Origin: Planctomycetota bacterium
Lineage (GTDB): Bacteria > Planctomycetota > Phycisphaerae > SM23-33
Length of the DNA stretch: 64,000 nt
NCBI GenBank assembly: GCA_022705325.1
Contig: JAKJER010000008.1
Coordinates: forward strand, 62,001 to 126,000
Reading direction: 5' to 3'
Positions within the stretch are counted from its first letter, which is position 1. The number at the start of each line of letters is the position of its first letter. The notes beneath the pieces were generated by a model that made no database searches, was not told where the DNA came from, and was given only the letters and a program-made list of their open reading frames with translations. Shown here piece by piece: positions 1-8,013 of this stretch. The translations under genes were made by a program, and so were the position numbers.

Positions 1-55
1 AGCCCTGGCAGTGCATGCCGACGATCTCAATCGTCACTCTTTTCGTCTGGGCCAT
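1..55 (-). CDS. Partial CDS, heavy-metal-associated (HMA) domain protein, N-terminus only
   Basis: The 18 visible residues begin MAQTKRVTIEIVGMHCQG, the first strand and metal-binding loop (GMHCxxC) of an HMA domain. The second cysteine lies beyond the window edge. A purine-rich AGGGAA lies about six bases upstream of the ATG. HMA domains bind Cu(I) or similar soft metals in copper chaperones and at the N-terminus of P1B-type ATPases; which of these this is cannot be told from the fragment. Confidence 0.6.
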   Translation of the reverse strand, partial: MAQTKRVTIEIVGMHCQG

Positions 56-186
56 GATTCGTTCCCTGTGACATTGTAGCGGTAGAAACACCGCAACAGG
101 GGACAACGGGTTTTTCGGAATGTCCCGTGCGTCGGCTGCGTTTGTCTTCTCAGGCGCGTCAGCGCCGACAAGTCAAGGAGAGCGAT

Positions 187-1548
187 ATGTCAACTCGCAT
201 CAGTCGTCGTGGCTTTCTGGGTCGCAGCGTAGCAGCCGGGGGTCTGGCCGCCGCCGGGCCCATCATCGTTCCCTCGTGGGCCCGCGGGGCGGCGCCCAGC
301 GACAAGCTCAACGTCGCCGTCATCGGCGTGGCTGGGAGGGGGGCGGCCAACCTGGGCGGCGTGGCCAAGGAGAACGTCGTCGCCCTGTGCGACGTGGATG
401 AGATCAACCTCACCCGGACGGCTGCGAAATTCCCCTCGGCCAAGACCTTCCGCGACTTCCGCAAGATGCTGGAGGCCGTCGAGAAGCAGATCGAGGCCGT
501 GGTGGTCAGCACGCCCGACCACACGCACGCGCCGGCCGCCGCGATGGCGATGCGGATGGGCAAGCACTGCTACAGCGAGAAGCCGATGACGCGGACGGTG
601 TTCGAGTGCCGCACGCTGGCGGACCTGGCCCGCGACAAGAAGCTGGCCACGCAGCTCGGCACGCAGATCCACGCGGGGACCAACTATCGGCGCGTGGTCG
701 AGCTGGTGCAGGGCGGCGCGGTGGGTGCCGTTCGCGAGGTGCACGTCTGGAGCAGCGCGTCTTACGGCGGGATGGACCGTCCCAAGGACACGCCCTCGTG
801 CCCGCCCAACCTCGATTGGGACCTGTGGCTTGGGCCCTCCCGCGAGCGCCCGTACCACCCGTGCTACGTGCCGGGCAAGTGGCGGGCCTGGTGGGACTTC
901 GGCAGCGGCGGCCTGGGCGATTTCGGCTGCCACTACATGGACCTGCCCTTCTGGGCGCTGAAGCTGCGGTATCCCACCTCGGTGGAGGCCGAGGGCCCGC
1001 CCGTGCACCCGGAGACCACCCCGCGGTCGCTGACGGTCCGCTACGAGTTCCCCGCCCGCGGCACGCTGCCGGCGGTCAAGATGACCTGGTACGACGGCGG
1101 CAAGAGGCCGACCGCGCTGCTGAGCCAGGCTGCGCTGGTGGGCGCCAAGACGAAGCATTCGAATACCGACCCCGCCAAGTGGACCTCGGGCGTGTTGTTC
1201 GTGGGCGAGAAGGGGATGCTGCTGGCCGATTACAACCGGCGGATGCTGCTGCCCGAGTCGAAGTACGCCGGCTTCACCCCGCCCGCCGAGACGATTCCCA
1301 ACACGGTGGGCCATCACCAGGAATGGATCAATGCCTGCAAGGGCCAGGCGATGCCGGGCCTGGCCGCCGGCGAGACCACCTGCAAGTTCGATTACAGCGG
1401 CCCGCTGACCGAGACGGTTCTGCTGGGGTGCGTGAGCTTCCGCGCGGGCAGCAAGCTGGCCTGGGACGCCGCGGCCCTCAAGGCGACCAACTGCCCGAAG
1501 GCGGAAGAGTTTGTGAAACAACCGTACCGGGAGGGGTGGAAACTGTAG
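187..1548 (+). CDS. Tat-exported Gfo/Idh/MocA family oxidoreductase
   Basis: A 453-residue NAD(P)-dependent oxidoreductase of the Gfo/Idh/MocA type. The start at 187 follows AAGGAG at about eight bases and puts a twin-arginine leader (SRRGFLG, residues 6-12) at the N-terminus. The Rossmann glycine loop VIGVAGRG lies near residues 45-52 and the family hallmark EKP at 131-133, where the Lys is usually catalytic. Planctomycetes carry many such exported paralogues, probably acting on sugars or sugar acids in the periplasm. The substrate cannot be deduced. It stands alone, convergent with the following minus-strand genes. Confidence 0.9.
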   Translation: MSTRISRRGFLGRSVAAGGLAAAGPIIVPSWARGAAPSDKLNVAVIGVAGRGAANLGGVAKENVVALCDVDEINLTRTAAKFPSAKTFRDFRKMLEAVEKQIEAVVVSTPDHTHAPAAAMAMRMGKHCYSEKPMTRTVFECRTLADLARDKKLATQLGTQIHAGTNYRRVVELVQGGAVGAVREVHVWSSASYGGMDRPKDTPSCPPNLDWDLWLGPSRERPYHPCYVPGKWRAWWDFGSGGLGDFGCHYMDLPFWALKLRYPTSVEAEGPPVHPETTPRSLTVRYEFPARGTLPAVKMTWYDGGKRPTALLSQAALVGAKTKHSNTDPAKWTSGVLFVGEKGMLLADYNRRMLLPESKYAGFTPPAETIPNTVGHHQEWINACKGQAMPGLAAGETTCKFDYSGPLTETVLLGCVSFRAGSKLAWDAAALKATNCPKAEEFVKQPYREGWKL

Positions 1549-1626
1549 TCTGTGGCCGGCAGCCGGTAGTCAGGAGCCAGGAGTGGAGTCCTTGTTGCCG
1601 AAGGACTGACTGCCGGCTACTGAAAG

Positions 1627-2490
1627 CTAGACCCGTTTCTTGATGGTGACCGCGCGCCTGCCGTCGGAGGCGCCGAGCTTGCCGGTGAACTTGGGGATTC
1701 CCGCGGCGCGGACGATGACCTCGCCGTCGACGGGGGTCTGGCTGGCCAGGATGTCGCCCGGCGCCAGGGCGTCCAGGTCGTCGGCGGTGATGTCGCTGTA
1801 CTCGGTGGTGACGGAGATCTCGAGCGGCTGGCAGGGGCGCCCCAGGGGGCGGACCATCCGCGTGGCCTGCTCGTTCTCGACGGCGACGCAGAGTCGTATC
1901 GTGCCCATCTGCGCGTTGAGGGCCAGGTCGTACGAGGCCGCCAGGATGGCCGACGCGGGCACGGCGGGGGGCCAGCCTCCGCAATCCGCCGCGGGCGGGG
2001 CCGACGGCGAGACCGCCCGCACCAGCCGCCCCAGCAGCCCGCGCTCCACCGTCGTCAACCCCCGCGCGGGCACGTACACCTGGAACTGGTCCGAGCCGAG
2101 CATGGCCTCCAGCAGGGCGAAGGCCGCCGGCGGCGACAATTCCAGCCACGCCTGGGCGGCGGCCTGCCCGGTCAACTCCGCATCCAGCGGGGCGGCGAAG
2201 CAGCAGGAGCGGTCGCGGACGCTGCCGACGAACTCCGCCCACGACAACTGGGCCAGTCCGGCGAAGCGCACGCGGCAGGTGGAACGGGCCAGGGGAGTGG
2301 CGGCGGAGGCGAATCGCTGAGCGAAGCGCTCGGCCAGGTCCATCGGGTCGAAGGAGCGGGCGGGTCTAGCCTCGGCGGCCTCGTCGGCAGGATCCTCAAC
2401 GAGCCGGTCGCGCGGGGCTTGTTCCGCCTGAAGCGGCGCCGACGCCAAGGCCTCGTACTCGTTGTCGTCGAGTTGTGCGGCGTCCGTCAT
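1627..2490 (-). CDS. fliM: FliM-like flagellar motor switch protein
   Basis: A 287-residue protein ending in a FliN/SpoA-type domain (about residues 210-287, with DLDALAPGDILA and a basic C-terminus). The central part resembles the CheC-like middle domain of FliM (FALLEAMLGS followed by LTTVERGLLGRL). The N-terminus has a short acidic LDDNEYEAL stretch like the CheY-binding segment of FliM. The ATG at 2490 is chosen because GGGAGGT lies six bases upstream; a longer start at 2544 lacks this. FliM sits in the C-ring and receives CheY-P. No other flagellar gene is nearby, so this is an orphan copy. It could instead be a divergent FliN/SctQ-like protein. Confidence 0.7.
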   Translation of the reverse strand: MTDAAQLDDNEYEALASAPLQAEQAPRDRLVEDPADEAAEARPARSFDPMDLAERFAQRFASAATPLARSTCRVRFAGLAQLSWAEFVGSVRDRSCCFAAPLDAELTGQAAAQAWLELSPPAAFALLEAMLGSDQFQVYVPARGLTTVERGLLGRLVRAVSPSAPPAADCGGWPPAVPASAILAASYDLALNAQMGTIRLCVAVENEQATRMVRPLGRPCQPLEISVTTEYSDITADDLDALAPGDILASQTPVDGEVIVRAAGIPKFTGKLGASDGRRAVTIKKRV

Positions 2491-2547
2491 CTGCGACCTC
2501 CCTGTCGCTGCCGGCATCTTCAGTTGTCGGCCCGCGATTGTCAACGG

Positions 2548-3537
2548 TCAATTGCCGGGCGGGACCTCGCGCAGGGCGGCCTCCCGCCACTCGCGAGCGA
2601 GCTGCTCGCCGGTGAGGCGGTAGGTGGTCTCCAGGGCCTGCGTCTCGCCGCGATTCTCGCACAGCAGGGCGACCAGGCGGCGCATGGCCTGGGCGTCGAT
2701 GGCGACCAGGTAGCGGACCATCCCGTACGCCAGGAGCGGCTCGTCGCCGGTCAGCTCGATCTTGTCCAGCAGGAGCGACACGTCGGACTGCTTCCGGAGG
2801 GCCCGGCGGACGGTTTCGCGGTAGGCCTGGTCGCTGGTCCCGCCGACCGCCTTGGCGGCCGCCAGCGAGGCCAGTCCCTCGCGGAGCCACGGCTTGACGC
2901 TGCGTCCTACGTGGCGATTGAAGAACGAAGCCGCCGCCTGGCGGACGAACAGCTCGTAGAAGGCGGTCTGGTTCTCGCACGTGGTGAGGCAGACGAAGTC
3001 GAGGTTGAGCAGCCGCCCGTGCCAGCCGCCGGGCGGATCGGCCGGGCCGTTGACGACGTCTCGGCAGAACCGGCGGTAGTGGTCGGCGTTGCGGAAGATG
3101 AAGACCGGGAGCTTTCGGCACCAGACGTCCTGGTCGCTCGATGCGCCCATGAGGTTGCACCAGGTGCGGTAGGCCCGCTCAGCCACCGTCGCCAGGGGGC
3201 GGTCGTTTCGGCCCTCCAGGGCCTGGAAGAACAGGAAGTGTTCGCTCTCCTGGAGGCGCATGGAGTCGGCGAACTCGTGGGCCTTGATCGCCCACTGCAT
3301 GGCCAGTTCGTGGTTGACCTTCTCCAGGGCCTCCCGCCGGGCGCGGCGCGGGTCCTTTCCCCGGCGGTCGGCGCCGATCTCGCCGGCGCGCTTGAGGCTC
3401 AGGTCGTAGCCGGAAGAGAGGATCTTGCTGGATGAACTCATCACGCCGCGCGGCTGGGGTCCGTCGGAGGCCAGGCGCCCGGGCCAGGCCCAGGCCGCCA
3501 GGCAGACGCAGACCCACAGGTGCGGCGTGCGACGCAT
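2548..3537 (-). CDS. Exported protein resembling DUF1570/peptidase-MA-like proteins, zinc motif lost
   Basis: A 329-residue protein with a hydrophobic signal peptide (residues 3-23). The C-terminal half has the layout of gluzincin-like DUF1570/peptidase-MA proteins: a segment where HExxH is expected reads YELFVRQAAAS, followed about 30 residues later by WLREGLASLAA, which matches the usual WLxEGLAxYLA glutamate helix. Because both zinc histidines are missing, it is probably not an active metalloprotease. The family match is by eye and moderate. It ends about 58 bp before the FliM-like start and may be co-transcribed with it. Confidence 0.6.
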   Translation of the reverse strand: MRRTPHLWVCVCLAAWAWPGRLASDGPQPRGVMSSSSKILSSGYDLSLKRAGEIGADRRGKDPRRARREALEKVNHELAMQWAIKAHEFADSMRLQESEHFLFFQALEGRNDRPLATVAERAYRTWCNLMGASSDQDVWCRKLPVFIFRNADHYRRFCRDVVNGPADPPGGWHGRLLNLDFVCLTTCENQTAFYELFVRQAAASFFNRHVGRSVKPWLREGLASLAAAKAVGGTSDQAYRETVRRALRKQSDVSLLLDKIELTGDEPLLAYGMVRYLVAIDAQAMRRLVALLCENRGETQALETTYRLTGEQLAREWREAALREVPPGN

Positions 3538-3650
3538 GAAGACTCCTCGCGACGGGTCCGGCGCCCGCCGCCGTGTATTGTAGGGGAAAACAAGCGGGCG
3601 TGCAGCGCGAACTTGATCGAGCCGGGCCGAACAGGCTCACCCGGGCGTCG

Positions 3651-4967
3651 TCACGAGATCACCCGCACGTCCGGGGCGAGGGTCTTGAGGTGGTCCAGGT
3701 GCTTGCGGGCGATCACCGCCTCGATGCGGGCGGTGGAGTCGGCGAACTCCTGCGACTCGATGCGGGCGTGGCGGGCGATGAACTGCATGGCCCGCCCGTT
3801 GCCGCAGTTGACCTCCAACTTCACGCGGACCTGGACGCCCGTGCTGCGGTGAAGAACGGCCTCCACCAGGGCGTCGGCGCCCTGGCCCGTGGCGGCCGAC
3901 AGCAGCAGGGCCTCGCCGTAGCGGCGCCGCAGCAGCGTGAAGGTCGTGGGGTCGTTGATGCGGTCGATCTTGTTGAGGACCAGCAATTCCTTGTCGCGGT
4001 CGCAGCCGATCTCGTCGAGCACGTCGTGGACGGCCTGCACCTGGTGCTCGACGCGGTCGCTGGAGGCGTCGGCGACGTGCAGCAGCAGGTCGCCGTGGAT
4101 CGCCTCTTCCAGCGTGGCGCGGAAGCTGGCGACCAGGTGGTGGGGCAGGTCGCGGACGAAGCCGACGGTGTCGCTGAGCAGCACTTCCTGCCCGTCGCCC
4201 AGGGACCAGCGCCGGGTCTTGGTGTCCAGCGTGGCGAACAGGCGGTCGGCGACCAGCACGTCCGCGCCGGTCAGCAGCCGCATGAGCGTGCTCTTGCCCG
4301 CGTTGGTGTAGCCGACCAGGCAGACCGAGAAGACGTCCTTGCGGCTGCGGACCTGGCGGACCTTGCGCCGATCGATCTCGTGGATCTGGCGCTTGAGGTA
4401 GTTGACGCGTTTCTGGACGAGGCGCCGGTCGATTTCGAGCTGCTTCTCGCCGGGTCCCCGGGTGCCGATGCCGCCGACGGCGGCGGCTGCCGACGACGCC
4501 CCGCCCGCCACGCGCTCCAGGTGGCTCCACATGTGGTGCAGGCGGGGGTAGGTGTACTCGAGCTGGGCCAGCTCGACCTGGAGGCGGCTTTCGGCCGTCC
4601 GGGCATGAGAGGCGAAGATGTCCAGGATCAGCTCGCTGCGGTCGAGGACCTTGCGGGCGGTGATCTTCTCCAGGTCGCGGATCTGGGCGGGCGAGAGGTC
4701 ATTGTCGAAGATGATGACGTCGATGTCGTTCATCTGCGCCCGGGAGGCGATCTCTTCCGCCTTGCCCGAGCCGACGTAGAGGGCCGGGTCGATCCCGCGG
4801 CGCTTGGCGCACATTTCGTCGACGACCAGGGCCCCGGCCGTGCGGGCGAGGCTTCGCAGTTCTCCCACCGGGTCGGACGGATCGGCCTTGGAATCGGGCA
4901 ACAAGACGGACACCAGGAGGGCCCGTTCGGCCCGGACGGCTAGTTCGGTTCGCTTCAGTTCCTGCAT
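3651..4967 (-). CDS. hflX: GTPase HflX
   Basis: A 438-residue ribosome-associated GTPase. The N-terminal HflX domain (about 1-180) contains GSGKAEEI and a glycine-rich linker with RGPGEKQLE (170-179). The G domain follows: P-loop GYTNAGKST (219-227), switch II DTVGF, and NKID near residue 330. HflX splits or rescues stalled 70S ribosomes under stress in other bacteria. Length and motif order are normal. An AGGA sits just upstream of the ATG. The next minus-strand gene upstream, the cupin protein, stops 37 bp away. Confidence 0.95.
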   Translation of the reverse strand: MQELKRTELAVRAERALLVSVLLPDSKADPSDPVGELRSLARTAGALVVDEMCAKRRGIDPALYVGSGKAEEIASRAQMNDIDVIIFDNDLSPAQIRDLEKITARKVLDRSELILDIFASHARTAESRLQVELAQLEYTYPRLHHMWSHLERVAGGASSAAAAVGGIGTRGPGEKQLEIDRRLVQKRVNYLKRQIHEIDRRKVRQVRSRKDVFSVCLVGYTNAGKSTLMRLLTGADVLVADRLFATLDTKTRRWSLGDGQEVLLSDTVGFVRDLPHHLVASFRATLEEAIHGDLLLHVADASSDRVEHQVQAVHDVLDEIGCDRDKELLVLNKIDRINDPTTFTLLRRRYGEALLLSAATGQGADALVEAVLHRSTGVQVRVKLEVNCGNGRAMQFIARHARIESQEFADSTARIEAVIARKHLDHLKTLAPDVRVIS

Positions 4968-5004
4968 CGTGGTCCTGGTATGGCCTCCTGGGCGGCCGGC
5001 GGGT

Positions 5005-5721
5005 CTACAGTTTCGCCTTGGGGTTGGTGAAGACCAGCCCGTCCATGTCGTGGAACGTGCCGTACTCGGTGACGACGGCGCCCTCGGGCCCGGCGATCAT
5101 GAAGTGTCGGGCGGTGGCGCGCTGGAGCGAGGCGACCTCGCCCGGCTGGAGCGGGGTGCAGTTCTTGACGCTGATGCCGCCGTCGAGCTGGCTGTCGGGC
5201 AGCTTGACCGGGCAGGGCTTGGTCTCTTCGCCCTCGCCGAAGGTGTAGATCATCCCGTGGCGGACGTGCCAGGCTTCCATCTTGGCCTTGCCCTTGGAGG
5301 TGGCCTGGTGGGCGTGCTCCGCGATCATCTGCCCGGGCAGCAGGAAGATCTCGTGCCCGAAGTAGCTGTTGACCTGGTCGTTGTACCAGAAGATGCCCGC
5401 CATCCCGCACCGGACGAAGTCCTTCATCCCGAAGTCCAGCACCCACATCCCTTTCTGCAGCGTCTGGGGAACGGGGTAGCCAAACCGCGCGAACATGTCC
5501 CAGTAGGCCTGTTTGGCCTTGTCGCCCTGGAACTTGCCTTCGGCGTCGTAGAACTCGGCGTTGGTGTACGTCTTCGCAGGCATCGTCTTCTCCTGTTCTG
5601 GTACGGACCGGGTCCGGGGCTGGGTCGGCTGGGCCTGAACTCGGCCTCCTGCCGCCATCGCCGCTGCCGCCGCGGCCACCGACAACACCGACCGGCGGCT
5701 CATCGAATCCTTCTGGCGCAT
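5005..5721 (-). CDS. Exported cupin protein of the D-lyxose isomerase family
   Basis: A 238-residue protein. The ATG at 5721 has GGAAAGGAG seven bases upstream and gives a leader with SRRSVLSVAAAAAAM, a twin-arginine or Sec-type signal. The mature part resembles D-lyxose ketol-isomerase: a cupin with metal ligands His136 and His138 (AEHAHQ) and Glu149 (KMEAW), and a late TEYGTFHD strand. The family interconverts lyxose/xylulose or mannose/fructose, but an exported form suggests a different sugar or a periplasmic role. Activity is inferred only. Confidence 0.7.
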   Translation of the reverse strand: MRQKDSMSRRSVLSVAAAAAAMAAGGRVQAQPTQPRTRSVPEQEKTMPAKTYTNAEFYDAEGKFQGDKAKQAYWDMFARFGYPVPQTLQKGMWVLDFGMKDFVRCGMAGIFWYNDQVNSYFGHEIFLLPGQMIAEHAHQATSKGKAKMEAWHVRHGMIYTFGEGEETKPCPVKLPDSQLDGGISVKNCTPLQPGEVASLQRATARHFMIAGPEGAVVTEYGTFHDMDGLVFTNPKAKL

Positions 5722-5776
5722 CGGCACGCTCCTTTCCCTGCGACCAGGATTATACAGCAATGCGGAACGTGAAAAC

Positions 5777-5844
5777 AGGGAGCATGGAACAGGGACGAGG
5801 GATTAGGGAGCAGGGAATAGGGATTAGGGATTAGGGGAAGGGAG
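5777..5844. repeat. Short GGGATTAG-type direct repeats in intergenic DNA
   Basis: Purine-rich tract with recurring GGGATTAG, GGGAGCAG and GGGAATAG words, followed by a TTGACAAT-like stretch just before kdsB. It resembles the low-complexity sequence found at other gene ends in this window. No function can be assigned. Confidence 0.5.
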
Positions 5845-5902
5845 ATGGCTTCGGCTGTCGCATTCAATTGACAATCAGCAACGATCCATTGACAATGGCC
5901 CC

Positions 5903-6634
5903 ATGAGTGTGATCGCGATCATTCCCGCCCGTTACGCGTCCACCCGTCTGCCGGGCAAGCCGCTGCTGGACCGCACGGGCAAGACGCTCATCCAGCACGT
6001 GGTCGAGTCGGTCGCCCGCGCGGGCCGGGTGCAGCGCGTGGTGGTGGCCACCGACGACCAGCGGATATTCGACGCCGTCGCCGCCTTCGGCGGCCAGGCC
6101 GTCATGACCTCCACCGAGCATCGCAGCGGCACCGATCGCCTCAACGAGGCGGCCGCCAAGCTCCACCTGGCCGACGACGACATCGTCGTCAACGTCCAGG
6201 GCGACGAGCCGGACATCCCGCCGGCCTGCGTGGACGAACTGGTGGGCCTGCTGGAGACGTGCGGCACGCCCATGGCCACCCTCTGCACGCCGCTGCCGGT
6301 CGAGCAGGCCGACAACCCCAACCGCGTCAAGGTCGTCTTCAGCCGCGACCGCCGGGCCCTGTACTTCTCCCGCAGCCGCATCCCCTTCGACCGCGACGCG
6401 GCCGGCAATGTCCGCTATTACCTCCACCTGGGCATCTACGCCTACCGCACAGCCTTTCTGCGGCTGTTCGCGGGCCTGTCGCCCACGCCGGCCGAGGAGG
6501 CGGAGAAACTCGAACAACTGCGGGCCCTGGAGCACGGGCACGCCATCGCGGTGGCCTGCGTGAATTACGACGGCGCCGGCATCGACACGCCGGCCGATTA
6601 CGAGGCGTTTGTGAAGCAGATGACCTCCGGTTAG
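5903..6634 (+). CDS. kdsB: 3-deoxy-manno-octulosonate cytidylyltransferase (CMP-Kdo synthetase)
   Basis: A 243-residue enzyme that activates Kdo as CMP-Kdo for lipopolysaccharide core assembly in the cytoplasm. The N-terminal nucleotide-binding signature IIPARYASTRLPGKPL is intact (residues 6-21), followed by ATDDQRI, TEHRSGTDRL and VQGDEPDIP, all characteristic of KdsB. Length is typical. The presence of kdsB argues for a Gram-negative outer membrane with Kdo-containing LPS. The next gene starts 14 bp downstream and is likely in the same transcript. Confidence 0.95.
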   Translation: MSVIAIIPARYASTRLPGKPLLDRTGKTLIQHVVESVARAGRVQRVVVATDDQRIFDAVAAFGGQAVMTSTEHRSGTDRLNEAAAKLHLADDDIVVNVQGDEPDIPPACVDELVGLLETCGTPMATLCTPLPVEQADNPNRVKVVFSRDRRALYFSRSRIPFDRDAAGNVRYYLHLGIYAYRTAFLRLFAGLSPTPAEEAEKLEQLRALEHGHAIAVACVNYDGAGIDTPADYEAFVKQMTSG

Positions 6635-6648
6635 AAAAGGGGTGGACC

Positions 6649-7068
6649 ATGTCTTGTGGCGCAGATTGGTTTCGATCGTACCTGGCGGGCCGGCTGGGCA
6701 CCGATTGGCTGGTCGCCCACCGGCGCGAGCGGGTGTCCGAGGCCCGGGATCGCGACGATGAGGCGGTGGTCGACGACTTGTCGCGAGAGGCACTGGTCCG
6801 GCAGATCGACGAGTTGCGGCTGGTGGTGGCGGCGATGCTGCGGGTGTTGCTGGACAGCGGAACGGTTGTCCCGGCGGCCCTGGAGAAGGCGGCTGAGGAG
6901 ATCGACCTGCTGGACGGCGTCGCGGACGGGCGACTCCGCGGGCAAGTGGAGGCCGATGGGCATGTGACGGCCCAGCCGCGCCAGCACACGCCGCTGGACG
7001 ACCTGGCCGAGGCGGTGGAGGGCGGTCGGGAAGAGGGCGGCGAGGATGTGGAAATCATTGACAAGTAG
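6649..7068 (+). CDS. Hypothetical protein, 139 aa
   Basis: A 139-residue protein starting 14 bp after kdsB behind AAAAGGGG. It is rich in charged residues, with a helical centre (REALVRQIDELRLVVAAMLRVLL) and an acidic C-terminal tail. No signal peptide or known motif is seen. Similar small uncharacterised proteins occur in planctomycetes, but I cannot name a family. Spacing suggests co-transcription with kdsB and perhaps the ankyrin gene 23 bp downstream. Confidence 0.6.
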   Translation: MSCGADWFRSYLAGRLGTDWLVAHRRERVSEARDRDDEAVVDDLSREALVRQIDELRLVVAAMLRVLLDSGTVVPAALEKAAEEIDLLDGVADGRLRGQVEADGHVTAQPRQHTPLDDLAEAVEGGREEGGEDVEIIDK

Positions 7069-7091
7069 GACTTTAGACGAAGGGACGTGAC

Positions 7092-7964
7092 ATGAGGCAT
7101 ATGACGATTCTGTTGGTGGCGGCGGCGGCGGCGACGGCGGCGTGGGCGGAGGACGCCAAGCCCGCCAAGCCCGGCGACGCGCTGATCCTGGCGGCCCGCG
7201 ACGGGCAGGTGGAGACGGTGAAGAAGCTGCTGGCCGACAAGGTCGACCCCAACTCCGCCGACGAGGAAGGCAAGTCTGCCCTCATGTTCGCCAGCGAGAT
7301 GAAGCGGGTGGAGATCGTGCAGACGCTGCTGGCGGCCGGGGCGGACCCCAAGGCCCAGACAGCCGGGGCCAAGCCCAAGCTGACCGCCCTGCACTTCGCC
7401 ATGGGCCACGGGCAGGACCGCATCGCCAACATGCTGCTGGAGAAGGGGGCCGACATCAACCACAAGGGCGCCTGGGACGCCACCGCCCTGCACATCGCCG
7501 CCGCCACCGGGCACTGGGAGAGCGTCGCCTTCCTGCTGAGCAAGGGGGCCGACCCCAAGGCGGTCAAGGACGACGGCTCGACCGTGCTCCATGAACTCTG
7601 CCGCTCCACCCTCGACGGCGGGGCCGCCAGCGCCAAGGCCCTCATCGCCGCCAAGGCCGACCCCAACGCTACCGACGCCAAGCAGCAGACCCCGCTGCAC
7701 GTGGTCGCCGTCGCCGGCCAGCGCCCGGTCGCCGAGGTGCTCATCGAGGCCGGCGCCAAGGTCGACGCGACCGACAAGTCCCAGTGGACGCCGCTGCACC
7801 TGGCCGCCCTGAACGGACACAAGGCCGTCGTCGAACTGCTGCTGGACAAGGGCGCCGCCGTCAACGCCAAGGACAAGGCCGGGCGAACGCCGCTCAAGCT
7901 GGCCACCCTTCGCAAGAAGACCGACGTGGTCGAGCTGCTCAAGGCCAAGGGCGGCACGGAGTAG
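7092..7964 (+). CDS. Exported ankyrin-repeat protein
   Basis: A 290-residue protein with a short Sec-type signal peptide (residues 1-18, alanine-rich with an AWA-E cleavage site). The rest is about seven ankyrin repeats with typical TALHxAA, TPLHxAA and LLxxGAD words. Ankyrin arrays are protein-binding scaffolds; an exported one should act in the periplasm. The partner is unknown. It follows the kdsB cluster at short distance and precedes the sulfatase by 49 bp. Confidence 0.85.
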   Translation: MRHMTILLVAAAAATAAWAEDAKPAKPGDALILAARDGQVETVKKLLADKVDPNSADEEGKSALMFASEMKRVEIVQTLLAAGADPKAQTAGAKPKLTALHFAMGHGQDRIANMLLEKGADINHKGAWDATALHIAAATGHWESVAFLLSKGADPKAVKDDGSTVLHELCRSTLDGGAASAKALIAAKADPNATDAKQQTPLHVVAVAGQRPVAEVLIEAGAKVDATDKSQWTPLHLAALNGHKAVVELLLDKGAAVNAKDKAGRTPLKLATLRKKTDVVELLKAKGGTE

Positions 7965-8013
7965 ATTGACGATTGTGGATCGAGAAACGAAACCACCAGC
8001 CGCGGAGCAAACG

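Noticed and set aside
190..1521. Long minus-strand frame opposite the oxidoreductase gene
   Set aside because: High GC at third positions creates long antisense frames; composition is arginine- and glycine-rich with no domain, as for many such frames across the window.
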